64,000 nucleotides of DNA from positions 1-64,000 of the forward strand of contig NZ_JAEINV010000016.1 in the NCBI RefSeq assembly GCF_016342705.1, read 5' to 3'. Made by a program: the position numbers and the translations under genes. This DNA is from Lutibacter sp. (GTDB lineage: Bacteria > Bacteroidota > Bacteroidia > Flavobacteriales > Flavobacteriaceae). Position 1 is the first letter of the stretch, and each line of letters opens with the position of its first letter. Shown here piece by piece: positions 52,308 to 62,072 of the stretch. A model generated the notes under the pieces. That model did no database searches. It worked only from the letters and a program-made list of their open reading frames with translations, and was not told the DNA's origin.

Positions 52308-54320
52308 TTACTTTACTCCGTGCATTAATTTCTTTAAAACCGGACTTAATAATAACGCAATTACACCAATAATTATTGGTACAACAGTAAAAATTAAAAA
52401 GAATGTTGAGATATCATATTTGGTTGTAATATCATCAATCATTGCACCCATTTTTCCAGAAGTTTTGTTTCCAATGGCCAATGCTAAATACCAAACACCA
52501 AACATAAATGCAATCATACGTGGAGGAACCAATTTACTTACATAAGATAGTCCTACAGGGGAAACGCATAATTCTCCCAACGTATGAAATAAATAAGCAA
52601 AAATTAACCAAACAATACTAACAGAAGCCGTTTTTGCTCCTTGTGGAATTCCAGAAGCACCGTATGCTAATATTCCAAATCCGATAGCTAAGAAAAACAA
52701 TCCAATCGCATATTTTGCTGCTGGTTTTGGGTTGTACTTACTTTCCCACCATTTTGAAAATAATGGTGCAAAAGCTATAATAAATAAGGAATTTAAAATT
52801 AAAAACCACGTTGCCGGAATTTGAACTTCATTATCCTTTTTTCTTATGATAGTTGCCGGAATGTTGTTATTGATTAAATCGGCTTGTTCGTTAGTTAAAT
52901 ATTTAAAATTTGTTCCTTTTTTATCTAAATCTAAAATTGAAATTTTATCATCTTTTAAAAATTCGTTGGATGAAATTACAACTGTTGTGTTTTCTGTAAT
53001 TTCTGCATTTTCAGGAATTACTGTTTCAGCAGTAATAGAAATAGGTTTAGAGTCTTCAGAAGGAATTTTATACGTATTATATGAAATTTCATAAGAATAG
53101 GTATTAAAGTTGTTATAAATTTTCCAAATAACAATTCCCCAAATTAATAGGAAGCTAAACCCTAAAATTAAATTTGAAATAAAATATTTTTTGAAGGTTT
53201 GTTTAAACAATAAATATAGGACATACGTGATAATTCCAATTGGAACTACAGTAATAATTACATCAACAATATTAAAAATAAAGGCTGCATTCCCCGATAG
53301 AATTCTGCTTGTATAATCTTTCGCAAAAATACTCATAGATCCTCCGGCTTGTTCAAAAGAAGCCCAAAAGAAAATAATAAAAAATGCAAATATGACAACA
53401 GCGATCATTTTATCACGTGTAATTCTGCTATAACGAAGAATTCTGGTGGTAATTAAGAATATAAAAAGCAGTAATGTTATTAAAATTGTATGACCAGAAT
53501 AATCGGTTCCTCCAAATTCTAAAAAGTTAGTTTCTCCAATTTTTGAAAGCGGATCGTTAATTACCCAAGTTAATCCTAATACTGAAATAATGGTAATTAA
53601 AGCTTTGTCTACAATTGTAAATGGATTTAATTTATCTTCAATTTTTTTATGGTCATCTGCTTCAATAGTTTTATCTTCTTTATTAGGTTTGTTACCAACA
53701 TCACCAAAAATACCTTGTGCAAAAGTAAATTGTAACAGTCCTAATAACATAAAAATACCAGCCAAACCAAATCCCCAGCTCCAGCCTAAAATTTCACCTA
53801 AATAACCACATAACATAATTCCTAAAAATGCTCCAGCGTTAACACCCATATAAAAAATGGTATACGCTCCGTCTTTTTTCTCTGGAAAATCTTTATATAG
53901 AATTGAAATAAATGAAGTCATATTTGGTTTAAAAAAACCAGTACCAATCACTAATAAAAGCAATCCTAAGTATAAAAAAAATGGATTAGATTCTATAGCC
54001 ATACTTGCGTGACCTAAGGTCATAATTATGGCTCCAATTATAATTGCTTTTCTATTTCCAAGATATTTGTCGGCTAAAGTTCCTCCAATAATTGGAGTTA
54101 AATATAATAAAGCCAAATAAGTACCGTAAAGTGCTAATGCATTTTCACGAGGCCAATCCCAGCCACCAATTCCTAAAGCACTCACTAAAAATAATACTAA
54201 TAAAGCACGCATTCCATAAAATGAAAAACGTTCCCACATTTCAGTAAAAAATAACACAAATAATCCAGAGGGGTGACCTAAAACTTGAGTGTCAAAAAAT
54301 TCGTTTCTTTTTAAATCCAT
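52308..54320 (-). CDS. POT-family peptide transporter with a large extracytoplasmic insert
   Basis: A proton-coupled di-/tripeptide importer of 670 residues. The N-terminal signature is present: FFTEMWERFSFYGMRALLVL (near 25-44) and the PTR2 motif around FYMGVNAGAFLGIML (near 156-170). The usual length is about 500. The extra length comes mostly from a hydrophilic segment at about residues 402-500 (coordinates 52818-53115) between two helices, rich in Thr, Glu and Asn and beta-like. It lies 16 bp after the gene at 54337, so the two are one operon. Confidence 0.9.
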   Translation of the reverse strand: MDLKRNEFFDTQVLGHPSGLFVLFFTEMWERFSFYGMRALLVLFLVSALGIGGWDWPRENALALYGTYLALLYLTPIIGGTLADKYLGNRKAIIIGAIIMTLGHASMAIESNPFFLYLGLLLLVIGTGFFKPNMTSFISILYKDFPEKKDGAYTIFYMGVNAGAFLGIMLCGYLGEILGWSWGFGLAGIFMLLGLLQFTFAQGIFGDVGNKPNKEDKTIEADDHKKIEDKLNPFTIVDKALITIISVLGLTWVINDPLSKIGETNFLEFGGTDYSGHTILITLLLFIFLITTRILRYSRITRDKMIAVVIFAFFIIFFWASFEQAGGSMSIFAKDYTSRILSGNAAFIFNIVDVIITVVPIGIITYVLYLLFKQTFKKYFISNLILGFSFLLIWGIVIWKIYNNFNTYSYEISYNTYKIPSEDSKPISITAETVIPENAEITENTTVVISSNEFLKDDKISILDLDKKGTNFKYLTNEQADLINNNIPATIIRKKDNEVQIPATWFLILNSLFIIAFAPLFSKWWESKYNPKPAAKYAIGLFFLAIGFGILAYGASGIPQGAKTASVSIVWLIFAYLFHTLGELCVSPVGLSYVSKLVPPRMIAFMFGVWYLALAIGNKTSGKMGAMIDDITTKYDISTFFLIFTVVPIIIGVIALLLSPVLKKLMHGVK

Positions 54321-54336
54321 TTTTGTAAATTAAAAT

Positions 54337-55821
54337 TTAGTTTCCTGCTTTTGCAGCTGCTTCTTTTGGTCTAATCACTAATTTATCGTAAATACTTAAC
54401 GCAAGAATTGTTACAATACCAATACCAACAATCACATACCATATTTTATTTGGCTGATAATTATCCCAAATAAGTTGAGTCATTTCAGATTGTGACATGC
54501 CTAATTTTTCTGAAGCAGAAGTGAAATAATCATTTTTAGTAAATTCTTTAGTTATTTCTGGCATTTCAATGGCTCGTTTTGCCATTTCACTTTGTAATAA
54601 ACTTAACTTGTCTGACCAAGCTTCATATAAGTTTCCAGAGATAAAAGTTGTTATAAAGTTACCTAAAAATATAGGTAAAAAATAGGTTCCCATATACAAT
54701 GCTTCTTTTCCTTTTGGAGAAATTAAAGCTATAAAAGATGAAAAAGTAGGGTTTGTCATCATTTCACCAATAGCAAAAATAACAATACCTAAAATAGTGT
54801 AAAGTCCATTTCCAGTATAAAATGTAATTCCAATACCAATTGAAGCTATAATGAAACCTGTAACCATAGCACTTACGTGACGCATTCTTAAAACAAAATA
54901 TGACACAATTAATTGGAAAACAATAATAGCGCCGGCATCAATATTAATCAACATTTCTGGATTTACAGAAGTTCCTCCACCACTCATAAAACTAGCTAGC
55001 CAAGGTGAAACTTCAGCAATAGAATTGTGTAAAGCACTTGTGTCTACCCAATCTTCAATAAATGTAGGCAATGTGTAGAATAGTTGATTGAACATAGTCC
55101 AAAAACCTACCATAATAACTAATAAAACTGAAAGTCTTGTATCTTTAACTGCTTCAATAATATTTTTAAAAGAACTTAAAATGGCTTCTCCAATTGTTTC
55201 CTCTTTTTTCTCTCTTGATACTTCTTTATAAAAAAGAATTAATATAATTAAGTTAATTGCGATAACAATAGATGCTTGTAGAAAAATTATTTTCCATCCG
55301 TATTGGGTTCTTAAGGTTGAAGACATTGCAGGTCCTACAAACCCACCAATATTTACCATCATATAAAAAATACCAAAACCTAATGTTGAATTAGATTCAT
55401 CAGTGTTTTTTGTAATGATAGCTGAAGCTACGGGTTTAAACATAGCAGCACCAATAGCCACCCATAAAAAGACTAAAAAAACAGAAGAATAACTAGATAC
55501 TTCGCCCATAAAATAATAACCTGTCATTAAAAGAACATATGCTATTATTAAAGAAAGTTTATAACCAATTTTATCAGCAATGACTCCAGTAATCATTGGG
55601 AGCAAATACAATATTGCCGTAACAATACCCATAATCTGCCCTTTTTCAGTATGCGTAAATCCTAGTCCGCCATCGTCAGTAGAACCTGTTAAGTAAAGTG
55701 CAAGCACAGCAAATAATCCATACCATGCCCAGCGTTCAAATAATTCCATTCCACTAGCAACCCAGAAGTTCTTATTGTAAGACTTCATTACTCCAAAAAA
55801 AGATTTTTTTTCTGTACTCAT
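54337..55821 (-). CDS. POT-like MFS transporter, divergent
   Basis: A 494-residue membrane protein with about 12 helices. Its N-terminal signature is changed to SGMELFERWAWYGLFAVLAL, with Trp-Ala-Trp in place of the Phe-Ser-Tyr seen in the two neighbouring transporters, and FYMMVNIGGFVGPAMS replaces the usual PTR2 segment. It is therefore a distant member of the peptide/MFS group, and the substrate may differ. A hydrophilic stretch with repeated Met/Glu/Lys (about 395-455) precedes the last helix. It starts 82 bp after the gene at 55904, behind a hairpin, and is followed 16 bp later by the large POT gene. Confidence 0.87.
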   Translation of the reverse strand: MSTEKKSFFGVMKSYNKNFWVASGMELFERWAWYGLFAVLALYLTGSTDDGGLGFTHTEKGQIMGIVTAILYLLPMITGVIADKIGYKLSLIIAYVLLMTGYYFMGEVSSYSSVFLVFLWVAIGAAMFKPVASAIITKNTDESNSTLGFGIFYMMVNIGGFVGPAMSSTLRTQYGWKIIFLQASIVIAINLIILILFYKEVSREKKEETIGEAILSSFKNIIEAVKDTRLSVLLVIMVGFWTMFNQLFYTLPTFIEDWVDTSALHNSIAEVSPWLASFMSGGGTSVNPEMLINIDAGAIIVFQLIVSYFVLRMRHVSAMVTGFIIASIGIGITFYTGNGLYTILGIVIFAIGEMMTNPTFSSFIALISPKGKEALYMGTYFLPIFLGNFITTFISGNLYEAWSDKLSLLQSEMAKRAIEMPEITKEFTKNDYFTSASEKLGMSQSEMTQLIWDNYQPNKIWYVIVGIGIVTILALSIYDKLVIRPKEAAAKAGN

Positions 55822-55838
55822 AAGTAGTTATTTTAAAG

Positions 55839-55870
55839 AAAAGCTCAAGAAAAATATAACTTGAGCTTTT
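55839..55870 (-). terminator. Hairpin between two POT genes
   Basis: AAAAGCTCAAG and CTTGAGCTTTT enclose a 10-base loop. On the minus strand the tail is TTTTCTTTAAAA. It lies 34 bp after the gene at 55904 and 18 bp before the next gene, so it may limit read-through within the peptide cluster. Confidence 0.7.
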
Positions 55871-55903
55871 TTGATTTTAATTATTTCTATTTAAACTCAT
55901 TTT

Positions 55904-57397
55904 TTAATGAATTCCTTTCATTGCTTTATTTAAAAATGGAGATAATAGTAAAAGTAATACTCCAGATCCTAACATAACCATTGTTATAAATGGATATAGT
56001 GCAAAATCATATTTTTGTAAAATACTTTCTAACATACCAGCCATATAATTACCTGCGGCGAAACTAGCCATCCAAAGTCCCATAACAACAGAAACTAATT
56101 TTGCTGGAGCTAATTTAGTAATCATTGATAAGCCAATTGGAGATAACATTAGCTCTCCTAATGTTAATAAAGTATATACAGTAACTAACCACCAAGGAGA
56201 AACAAGATTTCCAGCATCAGCTATATTTGATGCCTGTGTCATTACCCAAAAAGCTAAAGCTCCTAAAAACAAACCTAGAGCAAATTTTACTGGAGTACGA
56301 GGGTTCCATCCTTTTTTATCTAACCAAAGCCACATTAAAGAAAATAGAGTAGCAAAAATTAAAATAGCAAATGAATTTACATTTTGAAACCAAGTAGCAG
56401 GCATTTCCCAGCCGAACATAACTCTGTCTGTGTTTTCTTTTGCAAATAAGCTAAAAGTACCACCAGCTTGTTCAAAACCAGCCCAAAAAACAATATTAAA
56501 TAGCGCTAGCACAATAATTACAGCCATTCTACTCCATTCATTGGCTCCATTTGTGCCTTTAAATATTATAAAAGATAAACTAACTATTATGGCAGCAAAA
56601 CCAATGTATGTAATGTAAGTTCTTGCGGTGTCTGGTAAAAATCCCCAGATATAAATAAGGGCTAATGTTCCCAAAATTAAAGAGACAGTATAAATTAAAA
56701 TTGTAGACCAATCTTTGCTGTCTAGTTTTGTTTTATTTTCATCTACACTTTCATGTAGTCCATTATTTTCTAACGTAGTTTCTCTCCAGTTTAACCAAAG
56801 CACACCTATTATCATACCAATACCGGCAGCAAGAAAACCATAACCCCAGTTTACGCTTTCACCTAAGCCACCAGCTATAAATGTTCCTAAAATTGCACCT
56901 AAATTAATTCCTAAATAAAAAATATTGAAACCAGCATCTTTCATTGGGTCATTATCGTTATAGAAAGATCCTACTACTGTAGAAATATTTGGTTTAAAAA
57001 ATCCATTACCAATTATAAGTACACCTAAACCAAAGTGAAATAAAAATAAACGAGATTCAGTGTCTAAAGAGTTGTCTAAAAATGAACTAGCTGCCAATAA
57101 AAATTGACCTACAGCCATAACTAATCCACCAATATATACGGTTTTTCGTTGGCCTAAAAACTTATCAGAAATCCAACCACCTAAAATGGGTGTTAAATAT
57201 ACCAATCCAGTAAAAATAGCATACATTTCTAAAGCCTCTTCTCTATTCAAGCCAAAGCCATCATTTACTAGTTCTGCTGTTAAATAAAGTACCAATAAGG
57301 CACGCATTCCATAATAACTAAACCTTTCCCACATTTCTGTAGCAAATAAAGTATATAAACCTTTTGGGTGGCTTTTTCTAAATGGTATTTCTTTCAT
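55904..57397 (-). CDS. POT-family peptide transporter
   Basis: A 497-residue proton-coupled peptide symporter of normal length. The signature LFATEMWERFSYYGMRALLV (near 18-37) includes the ExxERFxYY proton-coupling motif. The PTR2 segment FYLGINLGAILGTFI lies near 158-172, and WAGFEQAGGTFSLFAKENTD (near 305-324) is also typical. It follows the DPP IV gene by 71 bp on the same strand, which fits uptake of dipeptides released by that enzyme. Confidence 0.94.
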   Translation of the reverse strand: MKEIPFRKSHPKGLYTLFATEMWERFSYYGMRALLVLYLTAELVNDGFGLNREEALEMYAIFTGLVYLTPILGGWISDKFLGQRKTVYIGGLVMAVGQFLLAASSFLDNSLDTESRLFLFHFGLGVLIIGNGFFKPNISTVVGSFYNDNDPMKDAGFNIFYLGINLGAILGTFIAGGLGESVNWGYGFLAAGIGMIIGVLWLNWRETTLENNGLHESVDENKTKLDSKDWSTILIYTVSLILGTLALIYIWGFLPDTARTYITYIGFAAIIVSLSFIIFKGTNGANEWSRMAVIIVLALFNIVFWAGFEQAGGTFSLFAKENTDRVMFGWEMPATWFQNVNSFAILIFATLFSLMWLWLDKKGWNPRTPVKFALGLFLGALAFWVMTQASNIADAGNLVSPWWLVTVYTLLTLGELMLSPIGLSMITKLAPAKLVSVVMGLWMASFAAGNYMAGMLESILQKYDFALYPFITMVMLGSGVLLLLLSPFLNKAMKGIH

Positions 57398-57468
57398 ATT
57401 TTTAAAAATTAGTGTTTAATAAGATTTTACTTATGCTATAGTTGATAATAAGATTTTTAATAATTCTA

Positions 57469-59637
57469 TTAAGGGTTTTTTTCACCCAAATTTTCTTCGA
57501 TAAATTTAGTCATTTTATTGAATAAATGAACTCTAGTATTTTTTCCTCTGTAAATTCCGTGAGTTCTGTCTGGATAAATGGCTTGTTCAAAAGGTTTGTT
57601 TGCTTCTATTAAAGCATTTGTCATTCTCATAGAGTTCTGAAAATGAACATTATCATCACCACTTCCGTGCACTAATAAATAATTTCCAGTTAATAAATTA
57701 GCAAAATTTAACGGTGAATTTTCATCATAACCACTTGGGTTTTCTTGTGGTGTTTGCATATAACGTTCTGTATAAACAGAGTCATAAAAACGCCAGCTTG
57801 TTACCGGAGCAACTGCAATTGCCATTTTAAAAACATCGTTTCCTTTTAATAAACAGTTGCTAGACATAAATCCGCCATAACTCCAACCCCAAATACCAAT
57901 TTCATTTTTATTGATGTAAGAAAGTTTTCCTAATTCTTTTGCTGATTCAATTTGATCTTGAACTTCGTATTTCCCTAATTCTTTATAAGTAACTTTTTTA
58001 AAATCGGCTCCTTTAAAACCAGTTCCTCTTCCATCAACACAAACAATTATATAACCTTTTTCGGCTAAATGTTGATACCAATAATCATTGGCACTATTCC
58101 AACTGTTACTGACAGATTGTGAACCTGGGCCAGAATATTGAGTCATAAATAGTGGATATTTTTTAGTTGCATCAAAATTTGAAGGTTTTAGCATCCAAGT
58201 ATTAAATTCACCATTGGCAGTTTTTATAGTTAAAAATTCCCTTTTGGAAATTTTATAGTTTTCTAATTGTTTTGAAAGTTCATTATTATTTAAAACTTCT
58301 TTTAATAAATCTCCTTTTGAATTATGAAGTGTATAAATTGGAGGCGTATTTGCATCAGAAAAAGTATTGATAAAAAAGCCTGAATTTTTGCTAAATGAAG
58401 CATCATTAGTACCAGATGCATTCGTGAGTCTTTTTTTGTTTTTTCCATTTAATTTTATGGAATATACGGTTCTGTTGATCGATCCATCTTCAATAGATTG
58501 ATAAAAAACAGTTTTTGTAGCTTCATTAATACCATAAAAATTGGTTACTTCCCAAGCGCCTTTGGTAACTTGATTTATCAGCTTTCCTTCTTTAGAATAT
58601 AAATAAATATGATTAAAACCATCTTTTTCACTAGTCCAGATAAAACTGTTATCTTTTAAAAAAGTTAGATTGTCGTGAATATCAACGTATGCTTTATCGG
58701 TTTCATTTAAAACTACTTTTGAAGAAAAATCTGTTGTGTTTACAAAATATAAATTCAAATTATTTTGATGACGGTTTAAAGTGGTAACACAAAGTGTATT
58801 TGCATCATTTGTCCATTTTATTCGTGGAATATATTCGTAGTTTCCAACATTAATTTTGGTGGTTTTTTCTGAATTTAAATTGTATAAATGCAATGTAACA
58901 GTCGAATTTTTTTCTCCAGCTTTCGGGTATTTAAATACTTGTTGCGTTGGATATAATGCTGTCCCAACAATATCCATAGAAAAGGTAGGGACTGCAGTTT
59001 CATCAAAACGTAAAAAAGCAATATTACTGCTGTCTGCGCTCCAATCAAAAGCTCTAACAAAAGCAAATTCTTCTTCATACACCCAATCACAAATACCGTT
59101 AATTATGCTATTTTTTAATCCATCAGAAGTTAATTGAATAACTTTATTTGTTTCTAAATTTTTAATGAATAAGTTATTGTTTTTTGCGTAAGCAACCTTT
59201 TTGCTATCTGGAGAAAATGTAGGCTCTTGAATTTTTTCTTCATCAATTAATTGTAATTCTTTTGATGCAATATCATACACATAAAAAATTCCTAAACTAG
59301 AATGACGATAAATTGGTTCTGAATCTACTCCTAAAATTAATTTTGTTTCATTATTATTAAAAGAATAGCTTTCAAAATAGTCTATTTCTTTCAAGTTTTT
59401 ACTGTCAACAATAGTTTCAACTTTTTCAAGTGTAGCGTAACTATACTTATCAACAGTTGAACTTCTTGAAGTTCTATCAAAGTTTTGTAACGAATAAAAA
59501 TCACCATTCATAGAATTTAACGAGTTCATTCGTTCAGTTCTAAAGGTTCCGTTCCAAATTTCATCAATAGTAATATCTTTTTTTTGTGCTGTAGCTAAGG
59601 AAGTTATCGCTATAAAAAGAATAAGTAGTTTTTTCAT
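57469..59637 (-). CDS. Dipeptidyl peptidase IV (S9 family)
   Basis: A periplasmic serine peptidase that releases X-Pro or X-Ala dipeptides. From the ATG at 59637 it has 722 residues; an upstream TTG at 59667 is less likely because a proper signal peptide (KKLLILFIAITSLATA) begins at the ATG. The N-terminal half is the beta-propeller with the substrate-binding pair in CDWVYEEEFAFVRAF (near 188-202). The C-terminal half is the hydrolase with Ser in GWSYGGFMS (near 600), Asp in GSGDDNVH and His in DRTHGIYRG. It heads the peptide-use cluster with three POT genes. Confidence 0.94.
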   Translation of the reverse strand: MKKLLILFIAITSLATAQKKDITIDEIWNGTFRTERMNSLNSMNGDFYSLQNFDRTSRSSTVDKYSYATLEKVETIVDSKNLKEIDYFESYSFNNNETKLILGVDSEPIYRHSSLGIFYVYDIASKELQLIDEEKIQEPTFSPDSKKVAYAKNNNLFIKNLETNKVIQLTSDGLKNSIINGICDWVYEEEFAFVRAFDWSADSSNIAFLRFDETAVPTFSMDIVGTALYPTQQVFKYPKAGEKNSTVTLHLYNLNSEKTTKINVGNYEYIPRIKWTNDANTLCVTTLNRHQNNLNLYFVNTTDFSSKVVLNETDKAYVDIHDNLTFLKDNSFIWTSEKDGFNHIYLYSKEGKLINQVTKGAWEVTNFYGINEATKTVFYQSIEDGSINRTVYSIKLNGKNKKRLTNASGTNDASFSKNSGFFINTFSDANTPPIYTLHNSKGDLLKEVLNNNELSKQLENYKISKREFLTIKTANGEFNTWMLKPSNFDATKKYPLFMTQYSGPGSQSVSNSWNSANDYWYQHLAEKGYIIVCVDGRGTGFKGADFKKVTYKELGKYEVQDQIESAKELGKLSYINKNEIGIWGWSYGGFMSSNCLLKGNDVFKMAIAVAPVTSWRFYDSVYTERYMQTPQENPSGYDENSPLNFANLLTGNYLLVHGSGDDNVHFQNSMRMTNALIEANKPFEQAIYPDRTHGIYRGKNTRVHLFNKMTKFIEENLGEKNP

Positions 59638-59753
59638 TAAATTATCATTTCTTAAAATAAGTGTCAAGTTTAAGAAAATTTTCGCAAAATGAACCTGAAT
59701 TAAATCATAAAAATTCAGAATTATAGATTTATGATTTTTAATTTTTAAAAATT

Positions 59754-59761
59754 TATCTTTG
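59754..59761 (+). promoter_or_regulatory. -7 box for the HMG-CoA reductase gene
   Basis: TATCTTTG matches TAnnTTTG exactly. The predicted start near 59768 leaves about 18 nt before the ATG at 59786 and argues against the TTG at 59774. Confidence 0.5.
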
Positions 59762-59785
59762 TAAAAATTATAATTGATTCAAATA

Positions 59786-61063
59786 ATGTCGAAAATTGTA
59801 AATGGTTTTTCAAAACTGAATAAGCTAGAAAAAATAGATTGGTTAGTAGCAACTTATTTTAATAATGAATCTAAATTTAAGCAGGTTTTAATACAATATT
59901 GGAATTCAAATCCGTTACTTCAAGACTTACACGACGATTTTATTGAAAATACCATTTCAAACTTTTATTTACCCTTTGGAATTGCACCTAATTTTGTGAT
60001 AAATGGAAAAGATTATACCATTCCAATGGCAATTGAAGAAAGTTCGGTTGTTGCTGCTGCTTCATTAGTTGCAAAGTTTTGGAGTACACGAGGCGGATTT
60101 AAAGCCGAAGTAATTTCAACTATTAAAATTGGACAAGTACATTTTATGTATAAAGGCAATAAGGTTGACCTTGAATCTTATTTTGCAGATAAAAAAGAGC
60201 AATTATTGCAAGTTACCGAGCCAATTACACAAAATATGCGTATACGAGGCGGAGGGATTTTAAACATTGAATTACGTGATAAAACAGCAGATTTAGAGAA
60301 CTATTATCAGTTGCACGTTACTTTTGAAACGGCCGATAGTATGGGGGCAAATTTTATAAATTCGTGTTTAGAAGCTATTGCAAATGAATTTCAAAAGGAA
60401 GATATTCAAATTGTGATGAGTATTTTATCTAATTATGTTCCTGAATGTTTGGTACGTGCTGAGGTTAGTTGTAAGGTTGATGAGTTATATGCTGAAAATT
60501 CTGAATTGTTTGCACAAAAATTTGTGCAAGCCGTTGCCATTGCAAATGCTGAACCACATAGAGCAGTTACACACAATAAAGGAATTATGAACGGAATTGA
60601 TGCCGTGGTAATTGCAACAGGTAACGATTTTAGAGCTATTGAAGCAGGTGCGCACGCTTTTGCCGCAAAAAGTGGCCGTTATAAAAGTTTAACAAATGCA
60701 ACTATTGAAAACGGAATTTTTAAATTTTGGATTGAAATTCCATTGGCTTTAGGAACTGTTGGAGGATTAACAAAATTACATCCACTGTCAAAATTATCCT
60801 TAAAAATGTTAGATAATCCTTCAGCAAAAGAATTAATGGAAATTATTGCAGTAGCTGGTTTAGCTCAGAATTTTGCAGCGTTGCGAGCTTTAACTACAAC
60901 CGGAATTCAAAAAGGACATATGAAAATGCACTTAACAAATATTATTAAACAGTTAGGTGCAAGTGATGAAGAAAAAGAATATTTGATCGATTATTTTGAA
61001 CATAAAACAATAACACATAACGCAGTTGTAGAAGCGTATAATAATTTGATTGGAGAGAAATAA
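59786..61063 (+). CDS. Hydroxymethylglutaryl-CoA reductase, class II type
   Basis: Reduces HMG-CoA to mevalonate for isoprenoid synthesis. From the ATG at 59786 the protein has 425 residues, and it has no membrane anchor, as in bacterial class II enzymes. Motifs include MAIEESSVVAAASLVAKFW (near 84-102, with the catalytic Glu), the ETADSMGANFINSCLE segment (near 187-202, catalytic Asp region), HNKGIMNGIDAVVIATGND (near 266-284) and GGLTKLHPLSKL. Class II enzymes were first described as degradative, but flavobacteria use the mevalonate route, so a biosynthetic role is likely. It overlaps the next gene by one base. Confidence 0.93.
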   Translation: MSKIVNGFSKLNKLEKIDWLVATYFNNESKFKQVLIQYWNSNPLLQDLHDDFIENTISNFYLPFGIAPNFVINGKDYTIPMAIEESSVVAAASLVAKFWSTRGGFKAEVISTIKIGQVHFMYKGNKVDLESYFADKKEQLLQVTEPITQNMRIRGGGILNIELRDKTADLENYYQLHVTFETADSMGANFINSCLEAIANEFQKEDIQIVMSILSNYVPECLVRAEVSCKVDELYAENSELFAQKFVQAVAIANAEPHRAVTHNKGIMNGIDAVVIATGNDFRAIEAGAHAFAAKSGRYKSLTNATIENGIFKFWIEIPLALGTVGGLTKLHPLSKLSLKMLDNPSAKELMEIIAVAGLAQNFAALRALTTTGIQKGHMKMHLTNIIKQLGASDEEKEYLIDYFEHKTITHNAVVEAYNNLIGEK

Positions 61064-61992
61064 TGAAAGAATTCTACAGCAACGGAAAGTTATTGTTAAC
61101 AGGAGAATATTTTGTGTTAGATGGCGCAAAATCTTTAGCAGTGCCAACAACGTGTGGGCAAGATTTACTAATTGAACCACGCAATCAACCTGAATTAATT
61201 TGGAAAAGCTTTACAAATACTGGTGAATGTTGGTTGGAAGCTAGCTTTGAATTGCCAAAATTGCGCTTGACAAGCGCAACATACGATGATAATCAAGATG
61301 GAGGAAAGGGGAGTTTAGCAGAAAATTTATTTGAAATATTCTTACAGATCAGACAGTTGAACCCTTCTTTTTTAAATTCGGAACAAGGATTTTTAGTGAA
61401 AACAAACCTTACTTTTCCTAAAAATTGGGGATTAGGAACGTCTTCAACATTAATAAATAATTTAGCGAATTGGGCAAAAGTAAATCCGTATCAATTATTA
61501 GAAAAAACATTTGGTGGAAGTGGTTATGATATTGCTTGTGCACAAAATAATACGCCCATTTTATATACTAGAAAAGGTATTGAACCAATTGTTGAAAAAG
61601 TAGATTTTAATCTAATATTTAATGAGCAATTGTATTTTGTGTATTTAAATAAAAAACAAAATAGTAGAGAAGGCATAAAACGATTTAAGGAATTAAGAGG
61701 AAATTTAACTTCAGAAATTGAACAAATTTCTCAATTAACAAATGCTTTTGTGGCTTGTGAGAATTTAATTGATTTTGAAAAACTACTAATTGAACACGAG
61801 CAAATTGTTTCAAAAACTCTTCAATTAAAAACAGTTCAAGAAATCTATTTTTCAGATTATTTTGGTCAAACAAAAAGTTTAGGAGCTTGGGGAGGTGATT
61901 TTATTTTAGCAACTGGAAGCCAAGATTCCCTAAAATATTTTAATCAAAAAGGGTTTCACACTGTAATTCCTTATCAAGATTTAATTTTATAA
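61063..61992 (+). CDS. GYDIA-family GHMP kinase
   Basis: A 309-residue GHMP-fold kinase. It has the N-terminal SNGKLLLTGEYFVLDGAKSL (near 6-25), the ATP loop in NWGLGTSSTLINNLANW (near 124-140), and the GSGYDIACAQNN motif (near 152-163) that names this Bacteroidota group. The phosphate-acceptor substrate is not known; the overlap with the HMG-CoA reductase gene (one base, TAATG) suggests a mevalonate-pathway intermediate, possibly mevalonate or phosphomevalonate. No other pathway gene is in the window. Confidence 0.88.
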   Translation: MKEFYSNGKLLLTGEYFVLDGAKSLAVPTTCGQDLLIEPRNQPELIWKSFTNTGECWLEASFELPKLRLTSATYDDNQDGGKGSLAENLFEIFLQIRQLNPSFLNSEQGFLVKTNLTFPKNWGLGTSSTLINNLANWAKVNPYQLLEKTFGGSGYDIACAQNNTPILYTRKGIEPIVEKVDFNLIFNEQLYFVYLNKKQNSREGIKRFKELRGNLTSEIEQISQLTNAFVACENLIDFEKLLIEHEQIVSKTLQLKTVQEIYFSDYFGQTKSLGAWGGDFILATGSQDSLKYFNQKGFHTVIPYQDLIL

Positions 61993-61996
61993 AGTA

Positions 61997-62057
61997 CGTC
62001 AACCTGAACTTGATTCAGGTTCTCATTATGGGTTTCTGAAATAAGTTCAAAATGACG
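61997..62057. repeat. Inverted repeat of the CGTCA...TGACG family, copy 1
   Basis: A 61-bp imperfect palindrome begins CGTCAACCTGAACTTGATTC and ends AGTTCAAAATGACG. The left arm and the complement of the right arm agree in CGTCA, TGAACTT and TTCAG. It lies just after the GHMP kinase gene, and its last six bases form the ATG and next codon of the flavoprotein reading frame. A second copy is at 63298-63376. I recall this family as abundant between genes of Bacteroidota. Confidence 0.8.
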
Positions 62058-62072
62058 AAAAGCATTAAAAAA

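Noticed and set aside
59774-59785. TTG start for HMG-CoA reductase
   Set aside because: It is only a few bases from the predicted transcription start, and an ATG four codons later is the better choice.
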